Shown piece after piece: positions 44,480 to 54,159 of a stretch of DNA of 64,000 nt. The notes beneath the pieces are model-generated. The model did not search any database. It was given only the letters and a program-made list of their open reading frames with translations, and was not told the DNA's origin. Source of the stretch: Alistipes sp. (GTDB taxonomy: Bacteria > Bacteroidota > Bacteroidia > Bacteroidales > Rikenellaceae); contig JAFSBY010000015.1 of the NCBI GenBank assembly GCA_017437045.1, positions 23,768 through 87,767 on the forward strand, in the 5' to 3' direction. Each line of letters begins with the position of its first letter. Within the stretch, counting starts at the first letter, position 1. The position numbers and the translations under genes are program-made.

Positions 44480-44643
44480 GATTGGTTTGGGGTTGTTTTG
44501 CTCTACAAATTTAAGGCAAGAAAGAGGATTTTCCAAGCCTTTGCCGTGGAGAATCTTCCGCCGGGGTGCAAAAAGGGTCAAAAAAAGGGCCTTGACGGGC
44601 GAAAAAAAGTGGCAAATCGTTTCGCCGTCCAGGGAAAAATCGC

Positions 44644-44651
44644 TACATTTG
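44644..44651 (+). promoter_or_regulatory. -7 box of the DUF349 gene
   Basis: TACATTTG fits TAnnTTTG and lies 46 bases before the DUF349 protein start. Confidence 0.5.
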
Positions 44652-44697
44652 CAAGAATTATGTGCTCTCATGTGAGGCGCAGTAAAAAATGTAAGCG

Positions 44698-46635
44698 ATG
44701 GCTACTGAAAATCCAACCCTTTCTGCTCTTGAGGAGCAAGTCAGCCCGGTGGTGGCTGAAGATGCGCAAACTACGCCCGAGGTGGTCGAAACGGCTGCCC
44801 AAACTGAAACTTCGGAGGAGGCTCCGGAGGTCGATTTCGCCGACGAGGAGGCTGCATTGGCAGCCCAGGATGCCGGCTTGGAGCTTGATGAAGAGACGGC
44901 TGAGGAGGCTGCTGCGGTAGGTGCTGCCGAGGAGCTTTTTGCCGGTCTGACGAAGACCGAAATGCTCGATCGGTTCGCCGCGATGCTCGAGGAGCGTCCC
45001 GTGCAGACGTTGCGTCGGGCGGTCGAGGAGCTCAAGGTGGCATTCTATCGGATTCGCCGTGCCGAGGTCGAGGCAGCGCGTCGTAGCTTCGTGGAGCATG
45101 GGGGTGCAGAGGAGCAGTTTGTAGCCCCGACCGATGAGGCCGAGAGCCGTCTGAAGGAACTCTTCCGCCTCTATCGTCAGCGTCGGGATGCCTTCATTGC
45201 CAATCTGGATCAGGAGAAGGAGCAGAACCTGAAGCTCAAACTCGCCATCATCGAGGAGCTCAAGGAGCTGATCGGCTCGGACGAGACGCTGAATCACACC
45301 TTCGCCAAGTTCCGCGAGTTGCAGCAGCGTTGGAAGGAGACGGGGTTGGTGCCCCAGGCCCATGTGAAGGATTTGTGGGAGACCTACAACCTGCATGTGG
45401 AGAATTTCTATGCCTTTATCAAGATCAATAAGGAGCTGCGCGACCTGGATCTGAAGAAGAACTACGAACTGAAGGTGAGCCTGTGTGAGCAGGCCGAGGC
45501 GTTGGTGCTGGAGCCTTCGGTGGTCGAGGCGTTCCACAAATTGCAGAAACTGCACGACGAGTGGCGTGAGACGGGTCCCGTGGCCGGAGAGTTCAAGGAG
45601 AGCCTCTGGGAGCGTTTCAAGGCCGCTTCGAGCCGTATCAATAAGGCCCATCAGGACCATTTCGAGACGTTGAAGGCCGAGCAGGTGAAGAATCTCGAGC
45701 TCAAGACGGAGCTTTGTGTGGCTGCCGAGGAGCTCTCGACGCAGCCGCTGACCACGCGCAAGGAGTGGAACAAGGCCAGCGAGCGTCTGCTGGAGATTCA
45801 GAAGACCTGGAAGACGATCGGCTTTGCCCCGAAGAAGGATAACAACCGCATCTACGAGCGTTTCCGCGAGGCGTGCAACCGTTTCTTTGAGCTCAAGCGT
45901 GGTTTCTATGCCGATGTGAAGAGCGAGATGGAGCAGAACCTGCAACTCAAGCAGGAGCTGTGCGCACAGGCCGAGGCGCTGTCGCAGAGCGAGGATTGGA
46001 AGAAAACGACCGACGAGCTGATCGCGTTGCAGGCTCGTTGGAAGGAGGTGGGTGCCGTATCGCGTCGCCACTCGGATCAGATCTGGAAGCGATTCCGTGC
46101 CGCCTGCGATGCCTTCTTTGAGCGCAAGGCTGCCCACTTTGCTTCGGTCGATGATGCCCATACGCAGAACCTGACGCAGAAGCTGGCCCTGCTTGAGGAG
46201 ATGGAGGCTGCCGATGTGAAGGCGGGAGGCTATGAGGTGATCCGCAACTTCCAGCGTCGCTGGGGTGAGATCGGCTTCGTGCCCATCAAGCAGAAGGATG
46301 CCATCCAGAAACGCTATAAGGCGGCCGTAGATCGCCTCTTTGAGGCGCTGCGTGGCTCGGAACGCGACCGTTCGATGGGTCGCTTCCGCGAGAAGCTCTC
46401 GGCGATGAAGGGCGGTGGTGAGCGTCGCATGCAGAACGAGCGCGAACGCCTCTACAACAAGGTGCGTCAGCTCGAGCAGGAGATCGCCCTGCTGGAGAAC
46501 AACATCGGTTTCTTCTCCAAATCGAAGAATGCCGAGGCGTTGATTGCCGACGTGAAGAGCAAGATCGAGCGTGCCCGCGAGGAGATGCAGTCTACGATCG
46601 AGAAGGTGAAGCTGATCGATCAGGCTGCCGAGTAG
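44698..46635 (+). CDS. DUF349 domain protein
   Basis: 645 residues. An acidic, low-complexity N-terminal 80 residues is followed by helical DUF349 repeats, each carrying R/E-W-K/R-E-T/V-G: RWKETGLVP, EWRETGPVAG, TWKTIGFAPK, RWKEVGAVS and RWGEIGFVP. The C-terminal 100 residues form a coiled coil (LYNKVRQLEQEIALLENNIGFFSKSKNAEALI). The family is widespread in Bacteroidetes and of unknown function; the repeats suggest a filamentous or scaffold role. Confidence 0.88.
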   Translation: MATENPTLSALEEQVSPVVAEDAQTTPEVVETAAQTETSEEAPEVDFADEEAALAAQDAGLELDEETAEEAAAVGAAEELFAGLTKTEMLDRFAAMLEERPVQTLRRAVEELKVAFYRIRRAEVEAARRSFVEHGGAEEQFVAPTDEAESRLKELFRLYRQRRDAFIANLDQEKEQNLKLKLAIIEELKELIGSDETLNHTFAKFRELQQRWKETGLVPQAHVKDLWETYNLHVENFYAFIKINKELRDLDLKKNYELKVSLCEQAEALVLEPSVVEAFHKLQKLHDEWRETGPVAGEFKESLWERFKAASSRINKAHQDHFETLKAEQVKNLELKTELCVAAEELSTQPLTTRKEWNKASERLLEIQKTWKTIGFAPKKDNNRIYERFREACNRFFELKRGFYADVKSEMEQNLQLKQELCAQAEALSQSEDWKKTTDELIALQARWKEVGAVSRRHSDQIWKRFRAACDAFFERKAAHFASVDDAHTQNLTQKLALLEEMEAADVKAGGYEVIRNFQRRWGEIGFVPIKQKDAIQKRYKAAVDRLFEALRGSERDRSMGRFREKLSAMKGGGERRMQNERERLYNKVRQLEQEIALLENNIGFFSKSKNAEALIADVKSKIERAREEMQSTIEKVKLIDQAAE

Positions 46636-46724
46636 TTAGAAGAAGTGTGCGTGTCGCAGTCGATTGCGTGAGTTGCGAAGCGCAACAAGCATATTGAAAG
46701 ATCGTTTTTTAGTTAGGAGAGATT

Positions 46725-48356
46725 ATGAAACTTACGAAACCCAAGTACATCTTTGTGACGGGCGGTGTAGCCTCGTCGCTCGGTAAAGGTATCATCTCAT
46801 CGTCGCTGGCCCGTCTGTTGCAGGCTCGCGGCTATGTTACGACGATTCAGAAATTTGACCCCTATATCAATGTCGATCCCGGAACGCTCAACCCCTACGA
46901 GCATGGCGAGTGCTATGTGACGGAGGATGGTACGAAGGCCGACCTCGACTTGGGCCACTATGAGCGCTTTACGTCGATTGCCACCTCGAAAAATAACACC
47001 GTCACGACGGGTAAGATCTACCAGGCGGTGATCGAGAAGGAGCGTCGCGGTGAGTTCCTCGGTAAGACCGTGCAGGTCATTCCCCACATCACGGACGAGA
47101 TCAAGCGTCGCATTCAGCTCAATGGGCAGACCAAGAAGTTCGACATCATCATCACCGAGATCGGTGGTACGGTGGGCGACATCGAGTCGTTGCCCTTCAT
47201 TGAGTCGGTACGTCAGCTGCGCAACTCGCTCGGCTATCAGAATACGGCCCTCGTGCACCTGGCTTGGGTGCCCTATTTGGCTGCTTCGGGTGAGCTGAAG
47301 ACGAAGCCTACGCAGCACTCGGTGAAGGCCCTGCTGGAGAATGGTTTGCAGCCCGATGTGCTGGTGTTGCGTGCCGAGCACTCGCTCGATAAGGCCATCA
47401 AGCGCAAGATCGCCCTGTTCTGCAATGTGATGCCCGAGGCGGTGGTTGAGTCGGTCGATATGCCGACCATCTACGAGGTGCCCCTGCGTCTGTATGAGCA
47501 GGGTATGGACGAGGTGATCCTGCAACGTCTGGGTCTGAACCCCGAGGAGACGGAGTCCGATCTGTCGGCTTGGCGCAACTTTGTGGATCGCGTGAAGAAC
47601 CCCGTCAAGGAGGTTGATATCGCCCTGGTGGGTAAGTATGTCGAGCTGCCCGATGCCTACAAGTCGATCATCGAGTCGTTCGTGCATGCCGGTGCCGAGA
47701 ACCACTGCAAGGTCCACCTGCACCTGATCCAGTCGGAGAAGGTAACCCGCGAGACAGCTCCCGAACTGCTGAAGGGTATGGCCGGTATCCTGGTGGCCCC
47801 GGGCAACGGAAACCGTGGCGTGGAGGGCAAGATCGAGGCTGTGCGCTACGCCCGTGAGCAGGGTGTGCCCTTCCTGGGTATCTGCCTCGGTATGCAGTGC
47901 GCCGTGATTGAGTTTGCCCGCAATGTGCTGGGGCTGACCGATGCGGCAACCTATGAGATGAACAACCAGACGAAGAATCCGGTGATCGACACCATGTCGG
48001 AGCAGAAGGGGGCTACGGTCAAGGGTAGCACGACCCGCTTGGGTGGCTATGTCTGCACGTTGCAACCCGATTCGAAGGCGGCTGCGGCTTATGGCATCAC
48101 CTCGGTCATCGAGCGTCACTTCCACCACAACGAGTTCAACCTCGACTACCGCGAGCAGTTTGAGGCTGCCGGCATGAAGGCCGTGGGTGTGAACCCCGAG
48201 ACGGGCTTGGTAGAGGTCGTCGAGGTGGCAGGACACCCCTGGTTTGTCGCCACGATGTACCACCCGGAGTACAAGAGTACGGTGCTGCAACCCTCGCCGC
48301 TGTTTACGGCCTTCGTGAAGGCGTCGATCGAGCACGATGAGGCATCGAAGAAATAA
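46725..48356 (+). CDS. pyrG: CTP synthase
   Basis: 543 residues. The N-terminal synthetase domain begins KYIFVTGGVASSLGKGIISSSLARLL, with EIGGTVGDIESLPF for the product loop. The C-terminal glutaminase has FLGICLGMQCAVIEFARNV with the catalytic Cys, and HPEYKS near the end for the His-Glu pair. It aminates UTP to CTP with glutamine and ATP. It is separated from the DUF349 gene by 89 bases and is followed by yidC. Confidence 0.97.
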   Translation: MKLTKPKYIFVTGGVASSLGKGIISSSLARLLQARGYVTTIQKFDPYINVDPGTLNPYEHGECYVTEDGTKADLDLGHYERFTSIATSKNNTVTTGKIYQAVIEKERRGEFLGKTVQVIPHITDEIKRRIQLNGQTKKFDIIITEIGGTVGDIESLPFIESVRQLRNSLGYQNTALVHLAWVPYLAASGELKTKPTQHSVKALLENGLQPDVLVLRAEHSLDKAIKRKIALFCNVMPEAVVESVDMPTIYEVPLRLYEQGMDEVILQRLGLNPEETESDLSAWRNFVDRVKNPVKEVDIALVGKYVELPDAYKSIIESFVHAGAENHCKVHLHLIQSEKVTRETAPELLKGMAGILVAPGNGNRGVEGKIEAVRYAREQGVPFLGICLGMQCAVIEFARNVLGLTDAATYEMNNQTKNPVIDTMSEQKGATVKGSTTRLGGYVCTLQPDSKAAAAYGITSVIERHFHHNEFNLDYREQFEAAGMKAVGVNPETGLVEVVEVAGHPWFVATMYHPEYKSTVLQPSPLFTAFVKASIEHDEASKK

Positions 48357-48415
48357 TAAACGATTGATTATTAACCGATTAAATCCAACATAAGGAGAAG
48401 AAAGCATAATTTGTG

Positions 48416-50356
48416 ATGAATAAAAAGACACTTTTGGGCTTGGTCGTCATGGCGGCCGTATTCATAGCCTTTGCCTATTACAACGGAACGGAACAACAAC
48501 GCTATCAGGAGGATCTGGCTCGCTACGAGGCCTATCAGGATTCGGTGGCTCGTGCCAACCAGCCGCAGGTGGATCCTGCAGTGCAGGGGGTGGATGCCCA
48601 GGCTCCGGAGGCGGTGGCTGATGCGCTGGCGGCAGCCGATCAGCTGCATGCACAGCAGGTCGAGATGTTTGGTGACTCGCTCATGGCGGCTGCCGAGGCT
48701 GATGCCGAGCAGCTGACCATCGACAACGAGGTGATGCAGGTGCGTTTCTCGACGCGTGGTGGTCAGATCGTGGGCGTGACGCTCAAGGAGTACACCAAGT
48801 GGGCCGAGCAGGAGCGTACGGAGCTCATTGAGCTGTTCGACCCTTCGGTCGAGCGATTCGACCTCTCGTTCTTCGTGCGTCGTGGCATGCACAACATTCC
48901 GATCCACACGGCCGACTATACGTTCGTGGCCGAGGATGTCGTGACGGAGGGTGATGCCCAAGTAGTGACGATGCGTTTGGATGTAGCCGAGGGGGCTGCA
49001 ATCCGCTATCAATACCTTATATATAATACGACCACGCCCGAGCGCGACTACCTGGTCGATATGCGCGTGCGCTTCGACGGCATGGAGCAGCTCTTGAGCA
49101 ACCAGACCTCGATGGGGTTGGATTGGACGAGCATGACCTATCAGAACGAGCGCGGTTTCTCGAACGAGAATATGAATACGACCCTCTCGTATCGCTTCCC
49201 GGGTGAGGATTCGATCGAGGAGCTGGGTATCGGCGAGGGTCAGAAGTCGGAGGACGTATCGACGCAGTTGAGCTGGGTGGCCTTCAAGCAGCAGTTCTTC
49301 TCGTCGGTGCTGATCGCTCCGGAGCACCTCTCGGGTGCCAAGCTCGGCTATGAGACGGCTATCGAGGGGTCGGGCTATGTGAAGAAGTTCACGATGCAGG
49401 CCAAGGTCGATTACTCGGACAAGACGAAGGGCTACGACTTTGCCTTCTACTTCGGTCCGAACAAGTATTCGATCCTCTCGGAGGTGAAAGTGGGCGACGA
49501 GGAGCTCTACCTGGAGCGTCTGATTCCGCTCGGTTGGGGTATCTTCGGTTGGATCAACCGTTGGATCGTGATCCCCGTCTTTGACTTCCTGCGTGGCTAT
49601 ATCGGCTCGTTTGGTATCATCATCCTGATCCTGGCCGTGCTGATCCGTCTGCTGATCATGCCGCTGACCTACAAGAGCTATGTCTCGATGGCCAAGATGC
49701 GCCTGATCAAGCCCGAGGTGGATGCCCTGGCTGCCAAATTCCCGAAGAAGGAGGATGCCATGAAGCGTCAGCAGGCGACTATGGAGCTCTACAAGAAGGC
49801 CGGTGTGAACCCGATGGGCGGTTGCATCCCGATGCTGATCCAGATGCCGATCCTGATCGCGATGTTCCGCTTCTTCCCCGCCTCGATCGAGCTGCGCGGC
49901 GAGTCGTTCCTCTGGTCGGGCGACCTCTCATCGTATGACAGTGTGCTGGAGCTGCCCTTCTCGATCCCCTTCTATGGCGACCACGTCTCGTTGTTTGCCC
50001 TGCTGATGGCCCTTTCGACCTTCTTCTATTCGTGGATCAACTACAAGCAGACGGCTTCGAGCCAGCCGCAGATGGCCGGTATGAAGTTCATGATGCTCTA
50101 CATGATGCCCGTCATGCTGCTCTTGTGGTTCAACAGCTACGCCAGCGGTTTGTGCTACTACTACCTGCTCTCGAACCTCTTGATCCTGGGTCAGACCTTC
50201 TTGGTGCGTCGCATGGTCGATGACGATAAGATTCGTCTGGCGATGGAGAACAATGCCGCCAAGAAGCAGAACGGCGGTAAGAAGTCGCGCTTCCAGCAAC
50301 GCTACGAGGAGCTGATGCGCATGCAGGAGATGCAGCAGAAGTCCAAGAAGAAGTAG
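48416..50356 (+). CDS. yidC: Membrane protein insertase YidC
   Basis: ATG 48416 (a GTG three bases earlier is less likely) gives 646 residues. There is one N-terminal helix, a linker, a large periplasmic beta domain (about 95-370), then the insertase core with LAVLIRLLIMPLTYKSYVSMAKMRLIKPEV, PMGGCIPMLIQMPILIAMFRFFP and the last helices near 540-590. The C-terminal tail is Lys-rich and may contact ribosomes. It inserts inner-membrane proteins with or without SecYEG. Confidence 0.96.
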   Translation: MNKKTLLGLVVMAAVFIAFAYYNGTEQQRYQEDLARYEAYQDSVARANQPQVDPAVQGVDAQAPEAVADALAAADQLHAQQVEMFGDSLMAAAEADAEQLTIDNEVMQVRFSTRGGQIVGVTLKEYTKWAEQERTELIELFDPSVERFDLSFFVRRGMHNIPIHTADYTFVAEDVVTEGDAQVVTMRLDVAEGAAIRYQYLIYNTTTPERDYLVDMRVRFDGMEQLLSNQTSMGLDWTSMTYQNERGFSNENMNTTLSYRFPGEDSIEELGIGEGQKSEDVSTQLSWVAFKQQFFSSVLIAPEHLSGAKLGYETAIEGSGYVKKFTMQAKVDYSDKTKGYDFAFYFGPNKYSILSEVKVGDEELYLERLIPLGWGIFGWINRWIVIPVFDFLRGYIGSFGIIILILAVLIRLLIMPLTYKSYVSMAKMRLIKPEVDALAAKFPKKEDAMKRQQATMELYKKAGVNPMGGCIPMLIQMPILIAMFRFFPASIELRGESFLWSGDLSSYDSVLELPFSIPFYGDHVSLFALLMALSTFFYSWINYKQTASSQPQMAGMKFMMLYMMPVMLLLWFNSYASGLCYYYLLSNLLILGQTFLVRRMVDDDKIRLAMENNAAKKQNGGKKSRFQQRYEELMRMQEMQQKSKKK

Positions 50357-50358
50357 CG

Positions 50359-50952
50359 ATGCAACACCCCTTCCAGGCCAAGATAGATAACCAGGCCACC
50401 GCCGAATTGCCGGCCATCGAGTTCCGAGGGCCGATCTGCGTCGTCGATCGTGAGGAGCAGATCGAGTCGGCGTGCCGTGATCTGGCGACGCAGGCGGTGA
50501 TCGGTTTCGATACCGAGACCCGCCCGTCGTTTCGGGCCGGAGTGAGCTTCAAGGTCTCGCTGTTGCAGTTAGCCACGCGCGAGCGGTGCTATCTGTTTCG
50601 ACTGAACCGCATCCCGTTGGCCAAGCCGATCCTCAAGCTGCTCGAGAACCCTGCTATCTGCAAGATCGGAGCCGATGTGGCGGGTGATCTGCGTGCCTTG
50701 CGGCAGTTGCGTCACTTCCGCGACGGGGGCTTTGTGGACCTGCAACAGATCGCCCCACGCTGGGGTATCGAGGAGAAGAGCCTGCGCAAACTCGCTGCGC
50801 TGACCCTCGGGAAACGGGTCTCGAAGGCACAACGCCTGAGCAACTGGGAGGGTGCCACGCTGACCAACAAACAACAGCTCTATGCCGCTACGGACGCCTG
50901 GGCCTGCATCTGCATCTACGAGGCGTTGATGGCGCAGAAGCCTATCGAATAA
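50359..50952 (+). CDS. RNase D-like 3'-5' exonuclease
   Basis: 197 residues, a single DEDD exonuclease domain. Exo I is VIGFDTETRPSF (Asp, Glu), exo II is ICKIGADVAGDLRALRQ and exo III is YAATDAWACICIYEAL. There is no HRDC domain, so it is shorter than RNase D. DNA or RNA trimming is likely; substrate unknown. It starts two bases after yidC. Confidence 0.87.
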   Translation: MQHPFQAKIDNQATAELPAIEFRGPICVVDREEQIESACRDLATQAVIGFDTETRPSFRAGVSFKVSLLQLATRERCYLFRLNRIPLAKPILKLLENPAICKIGADVAGDLRALRQLRHFRDGGFVDLQQIAPRWGIEEKSLRKLAALTLGKRVSKAQRLSNWEGATLTNKQQLYAATDAWACICIYEALMAQKPIE

Positions 50953-50972
50953 CGATCGTGCACACGAAAAAT

Positions 50973-52178
50973 ATGACCACTACCGCACAAATCATCCTGC
51001 GCCGCGGCAAAGAGGAGTCGCTGCTGCGCCGCCATCCCTGGATCTTCTCGGGAGCCATCGAACAGATCAAGACACCGGCTGCTACGCCCCTGCATGAGGG
51101 GGCGTTGGTCGAGGTCTATACCCGCAGTGGCGAGTTTATCGCCCAGGGACACTACCAGATCGGTTCGATTGCCGTGCGTGTCCTCTCGTTCGAGCAGGAG
51201 CCGATCGACCAGGCGTGGTGGAATCACCGCATCGAGGTGGCCTACCACGTCCGCACGACCCTCGGCCTGACCCACTCGACGGAGACCACCTGCTATCGCC
51301 TGATCCATGGCGAGGGGGACTCGTTGCCGGGGTTGGTGGTCGATATTTATGGCTCGACGGCCGTCGTGCAGTGCCACTCGGTGGGCATGTATTTGGCGCG
51401 CTATCAGATTGCCGAGGCGTTGCGCACGGTCTATGGCGACGGCCTCACGGCGATCTACGACAAATCCTCGCAGACGCTCCCCTACAAGGCCAACACGGGT
51501 GCTGTGGATGGCTATCTGTGGGGCTCGACCGAGTCCCCCTCGCAGGTCGTACGCGAAAATGGCTTGCAGTTTGCCGTCAATTGGGAGGCGGGACAGAAGA
51601 CCGGTTTCTTCCTCGATCAGCGCGAGAACCGTGAGCTGGTAAAACGCTATGCCAAGGGGCGCACCGTGCTCAACACCTTCTGCTATACGGGCGGCTTCTC
51701 GGTCTATGCGGCCGAGGGCGGTGCTGTGGAGGTCTGCTCGGTCGATTCGTCGGAGCGTGCCGTGCAGTTGGCTGCCGAGAATATGGAGCTGAACTTTGGC
51801 GATCGCGTGCCTCACACGGCTGTGGCGGCCGATGCGGTGGAGTATATCCGCGATATCGGCTCACGCTACGACCTGATCATCCTCGATCCGCCCGCCTTTG
51901 CCAAGCATCACAAGGTCTTGGGCAATGCCATGCAGGGCTATAAACGCATCAATGCCCGTGCCTTGGCGCAGATCAAGCCCGGAGGTATTCTCTTTACCTT
52001 CTCCTGTTCGCAGGCCGTCTCGAAGGAGCTGTTCCGCACGACGGTCTTCTCGGCCGCAGCCATTGCGGGTCGCAAGGTGCGCATCCTGCACCAGCTGACC
52101 CAGCCGGCCGACCACCCGATCAACATCTACCACCCCGAGGGCGAATACCTCAAGGGGCTGGTCCTCTACGTGGAGTAG
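50973..52178 (+). CDS. rlmI: Class I SAM-dependent rRNA methyltransferase, RlmI-like
   Basis: ATG 50973 gives 401 residues; GTG 50958 is an alternative. An N-terminal PUA domain (LRRHPWIFSGAIE, then GEFIAQGHYQIGS) precedes a Rossmann methyltransferase with KTGFFLDQRENR, VLNTFCYTGGFSVYAAEGGA (SAM site), LDPPAF and FSCSQAV (catalytic Cys region). RlmI makes m5C1962 in 23S rRNA. The motif set fits that family well. Confidence 0.9.
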   Translation: MTTTAQIILRRGKEESLLRRHPWIFSGAIEQIKTPAATPLHEGALVEVYTRSGEFIAQGHYQIGSIAVRVLSFEQEPIDQAWWNHRIEVAYHVRTTLGLTHSTETTCYRLIHGEGDSLPGLVVDIYGSTAVVQCHSVGMYLARYQIAEALRTVYGDGLTAIYDKSSQTLPYKANTGAVDGYLWGSTESPSQVVRENGLQFAVNWEAGQKTGFFLDQRENRELVKRYAKGRTVLNTFCYTGGFSVYAAEGGAVEVCSVDSSERAVQLAAENMELNFGDRVPHTAVAADAVEYIRDIGSRYDLIILDPPAFAKHHKVLGNAMQGYKRINARALAQIKPGGILFTFSCSQAVSKELFRTTVFSAAAIAGRKVRILHQLTQPADHPINIYHPEGEYLKGLVLYVE

Positions 52179-52197
52179 GGGCGATTACACAATTACA

Positions 52198-52240
52198 AAA
52201 TTACACGATTACAGGGGTGGGTGCTGTAATCGTGTAATTT
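52198..52240. terminator. 17-bp perfect inverted repeat between convergent genes
   Basis: AAATTACACGATTACAG (52198-52214) and its exact reverse complement (52224-52240) are separated by 9 bases. It lies between the rlmI stop and the recQ stop and can act for both. Its sequence resembles the TTACATTACAGGGG palindromes near 57.7 and 60.2 kb. Confidence 0.65.
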
Positions 52241-52242
52241 GT

Positions 52243-54159
52243 TTATGCTTTGGGGGTGAGTTCCACGCAGTAGGCCTTGTCGCGGATCAACCCCTCGCGT
52301 CGGAGGATATCGACGACAAAGAGGCTGTGTTCGGGTGGTCGTGGGATCCGGTGCACCAACTCGTGCAGATCCATAGGCCCCGAGGCCAGCAGGCGGAGAA
52401 TCTCGGCACGGATGTAGGGGTCGCCACCCTCGATCTTGCGGTTGCGTTCGGCTAAGCAGTTGTCGCACACGCCACACGGCTCAGGCTGCGTAGCCCCGAA
52501 ATAGGTGGCCAAAGCCTGGCTGCGGCAGCCTTCGTAGTGGGCGTAGCTTAAGAGGGCACGCAGTCGCTTCTCGGCCATCTCCTTGCGCTCCTTGTGGGTC
52601 TCGGGAGCGATGCGCAGGGCTCGCTTCGGCAGACGATCCTGATAGAGGTGGATCATCGGCTCTTGCGTGGGTGGTATATACTTGATAATGTGTAGTTTCC
52701 ACAGCCTGCTCAAGAGCTCTTTGACGTGCTCCTCCGTGCACTCCAACAGGTGGCTGAGCTCCTCGATGTCGATCGGCCGCAGGAAGTGAAAGATACCCGT
52801 ATAGCAGCGTAGCAACATGACGATCAACTCCTCCAGCTCGGCGTCGATGGCGGGTGCCGAGTAGAGCTCCTCGCGCGGCACGGTGAAGACCACCTGCGGG
52901 TGGCGTTCGGTGGCATCCTCGTAGGCGAGGTAGCCGTTCAGCTGGAGGATCTTGATGATCTGGATCACCGTCTCCTCGAAGAGGTGTTCTTGGGCGCAAA
53001 AGCCGTAGATGTTGAAGGGGTGCGAGGTGCCGCCACCCTCACCTATGGGGATGCGCAGCCAGGAGCAGAGGTGGTCGTAGAGCTGCTTGATCTTCCGGCG
53101 GGGTGGGAAGCTGTTCTCGATGCGCTTCTCCATGCGGTACTCGTCCGTCTCGTTGATCAGCAGCAGGGCGTAGGCGCGTTTGCCGTCGCGTCCGGCACGT
53201 CCGGCCTCTTGGTAGTAGGCTTCGAGCGTGTCGCACGGATCGTAGTGGATGACAAAGCGCACGTCGGGCTTGTCGATGCCCATGCCAAAGGCATTCGTGG
53301 CCACGATGACCCGTGTCGTGCCCTCCAGCCAGGCTTGTTGGGTGGTAGCACGTGCCTCGGGGGTCATGCCGGCGTGGTAGTAGGCAGCCGAGACGCCGCG
53401 TTGGGTCAGCTTCAAGGAGACCTCCTCGGCGTGGTTGCGTTTGCGGACGTAGATGATGCCCGACCCGGGGACATGTTCGAGGACGCGCAGGGTCTGCGAG
53501 AAGTTGTCGGTGTTGTGGCGAACGCTGTAGGAGAGGTTCGGACGGGCAAAGCTGGCCTGCAGCAGGTGGGGCTTGGTGAAGTGCAGCCGCTCCATGATAT
53601 CCCGCTGTACGGGCGGTGTAGCCGAGGCCGTGAGTGCCAGGATGGGCACCCCCTCGGGGAGGTATTCGCGCAGCTCGGCAATCCGCAGGTAGGAGGGGCG
53701 GAAGTCGTATCCCCATTGCGAGATGCAGTGTGCCTCATCGACGGCCAGCAGCGTGACGGGCATGCGTTGCAGACGTGTGCGGAAGATTTCGGTCTCGAGA
53801 CGTTCGGGCGAGACGTAGAGAAAGCGTGTGTCGCCATAGATGCAGTTGTCGAGTTCGCGGTCGATATCCTGGGCACTCATGCCGCAATGGATCGCCACGG
53901 CACGGATGTGGAGCGAACGCAACCGATCGACCTGATCCTTCATCAAGGCGATGAGCGGGGTGACCACGACGCACAACCCCTCGCAGGCGAGGGTCGGCAC
54001 CTGGTAGGTGAGCGACTTACCGCCTCCGGTCGGCATCAGGGCCAGCGTATCCTCGCCCTCCATGATCGAGAGGATCACCTCGCGTTGGATCGACCGAAAA
54101 TCCTCGTAGCCCCAATAGTGCTTCAGCACCCGATAGATCGCCTCCTCGTGTGTGGTCAT
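52243..54159 (-). CDS. recQ: ATP-dependent DNA helicase RecQ
   Basis: 638 residues. Walker A is PTGGGKSLTYQ, Walker B is DEAHCISQWGYDFRPSY, and AGRAGRDGK is motif VI. The RecQ-Ct zinc site includes CGVCDNC near 590, followed by a winged-helix part. No HRDC domain is present. It unwinds DNA 3'-5' during recombination repair. The start overlaps the end of the upstream GT2 gene by four bases. Confidence 0.94.
   Translation of the reverse strand: MTTHEEAIYRVLKHYWGYEDFRSIQREVILSIMEGEDTLALMPTGGGKSLTYQVPTLACEGLCVVVTPLIALMKDQVDRLRSLHIRAVAIHCGMSAQDIDRELDNCIYGDTRFLYVSPERLETEIFRTRLQRMPVTLLAVDEAHCISQWGYDFRPSYLRIAELREYLPEGVPILALTASATPPVQRDIMERLHFTKPHLLQASFARPNLSYSVRHNTDNFSQTLRVLEHVPGSGIIYVRKRNHAEEVSLKLTQRGVSAAYYHAGMTPEARATTQQAWLEGTTRVIVATNAFGMGIDKPDVRFVIHYDPCDTLEAYYQEAGRAGRDGKRAYALLLINETDEYRMEKRIENSFPPRRKIKQLYDHLCSWLRIPIGEGGGTSHPFNIYGFCAQEHLFEETVIQIIKILQLNGYLAYEDATERHPQVVFTVPREELYSAPAIDAELEELIVMLLRCYTGIFHFLRPIDIEELSHLLECTEEHVKELLSRLWKLHIIKYIPPTQEPMIHLYQDRLPKRALRIAPETHKERKEMAEKRLRALLSYAHYEGCRSQALATYFGATQPEPCGVCDNCLAERNRKIEGGDPYIRAEILRLLASGPMDLHELVHRIPRPPEHSLFVVDILRREGLIRDKAYCVELTPKA

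Noticed and set aside
46797-48431. 544-codon open frame on the - strand
   Set aside because: Antisense to pyrG, which is certain; the product has no family features.
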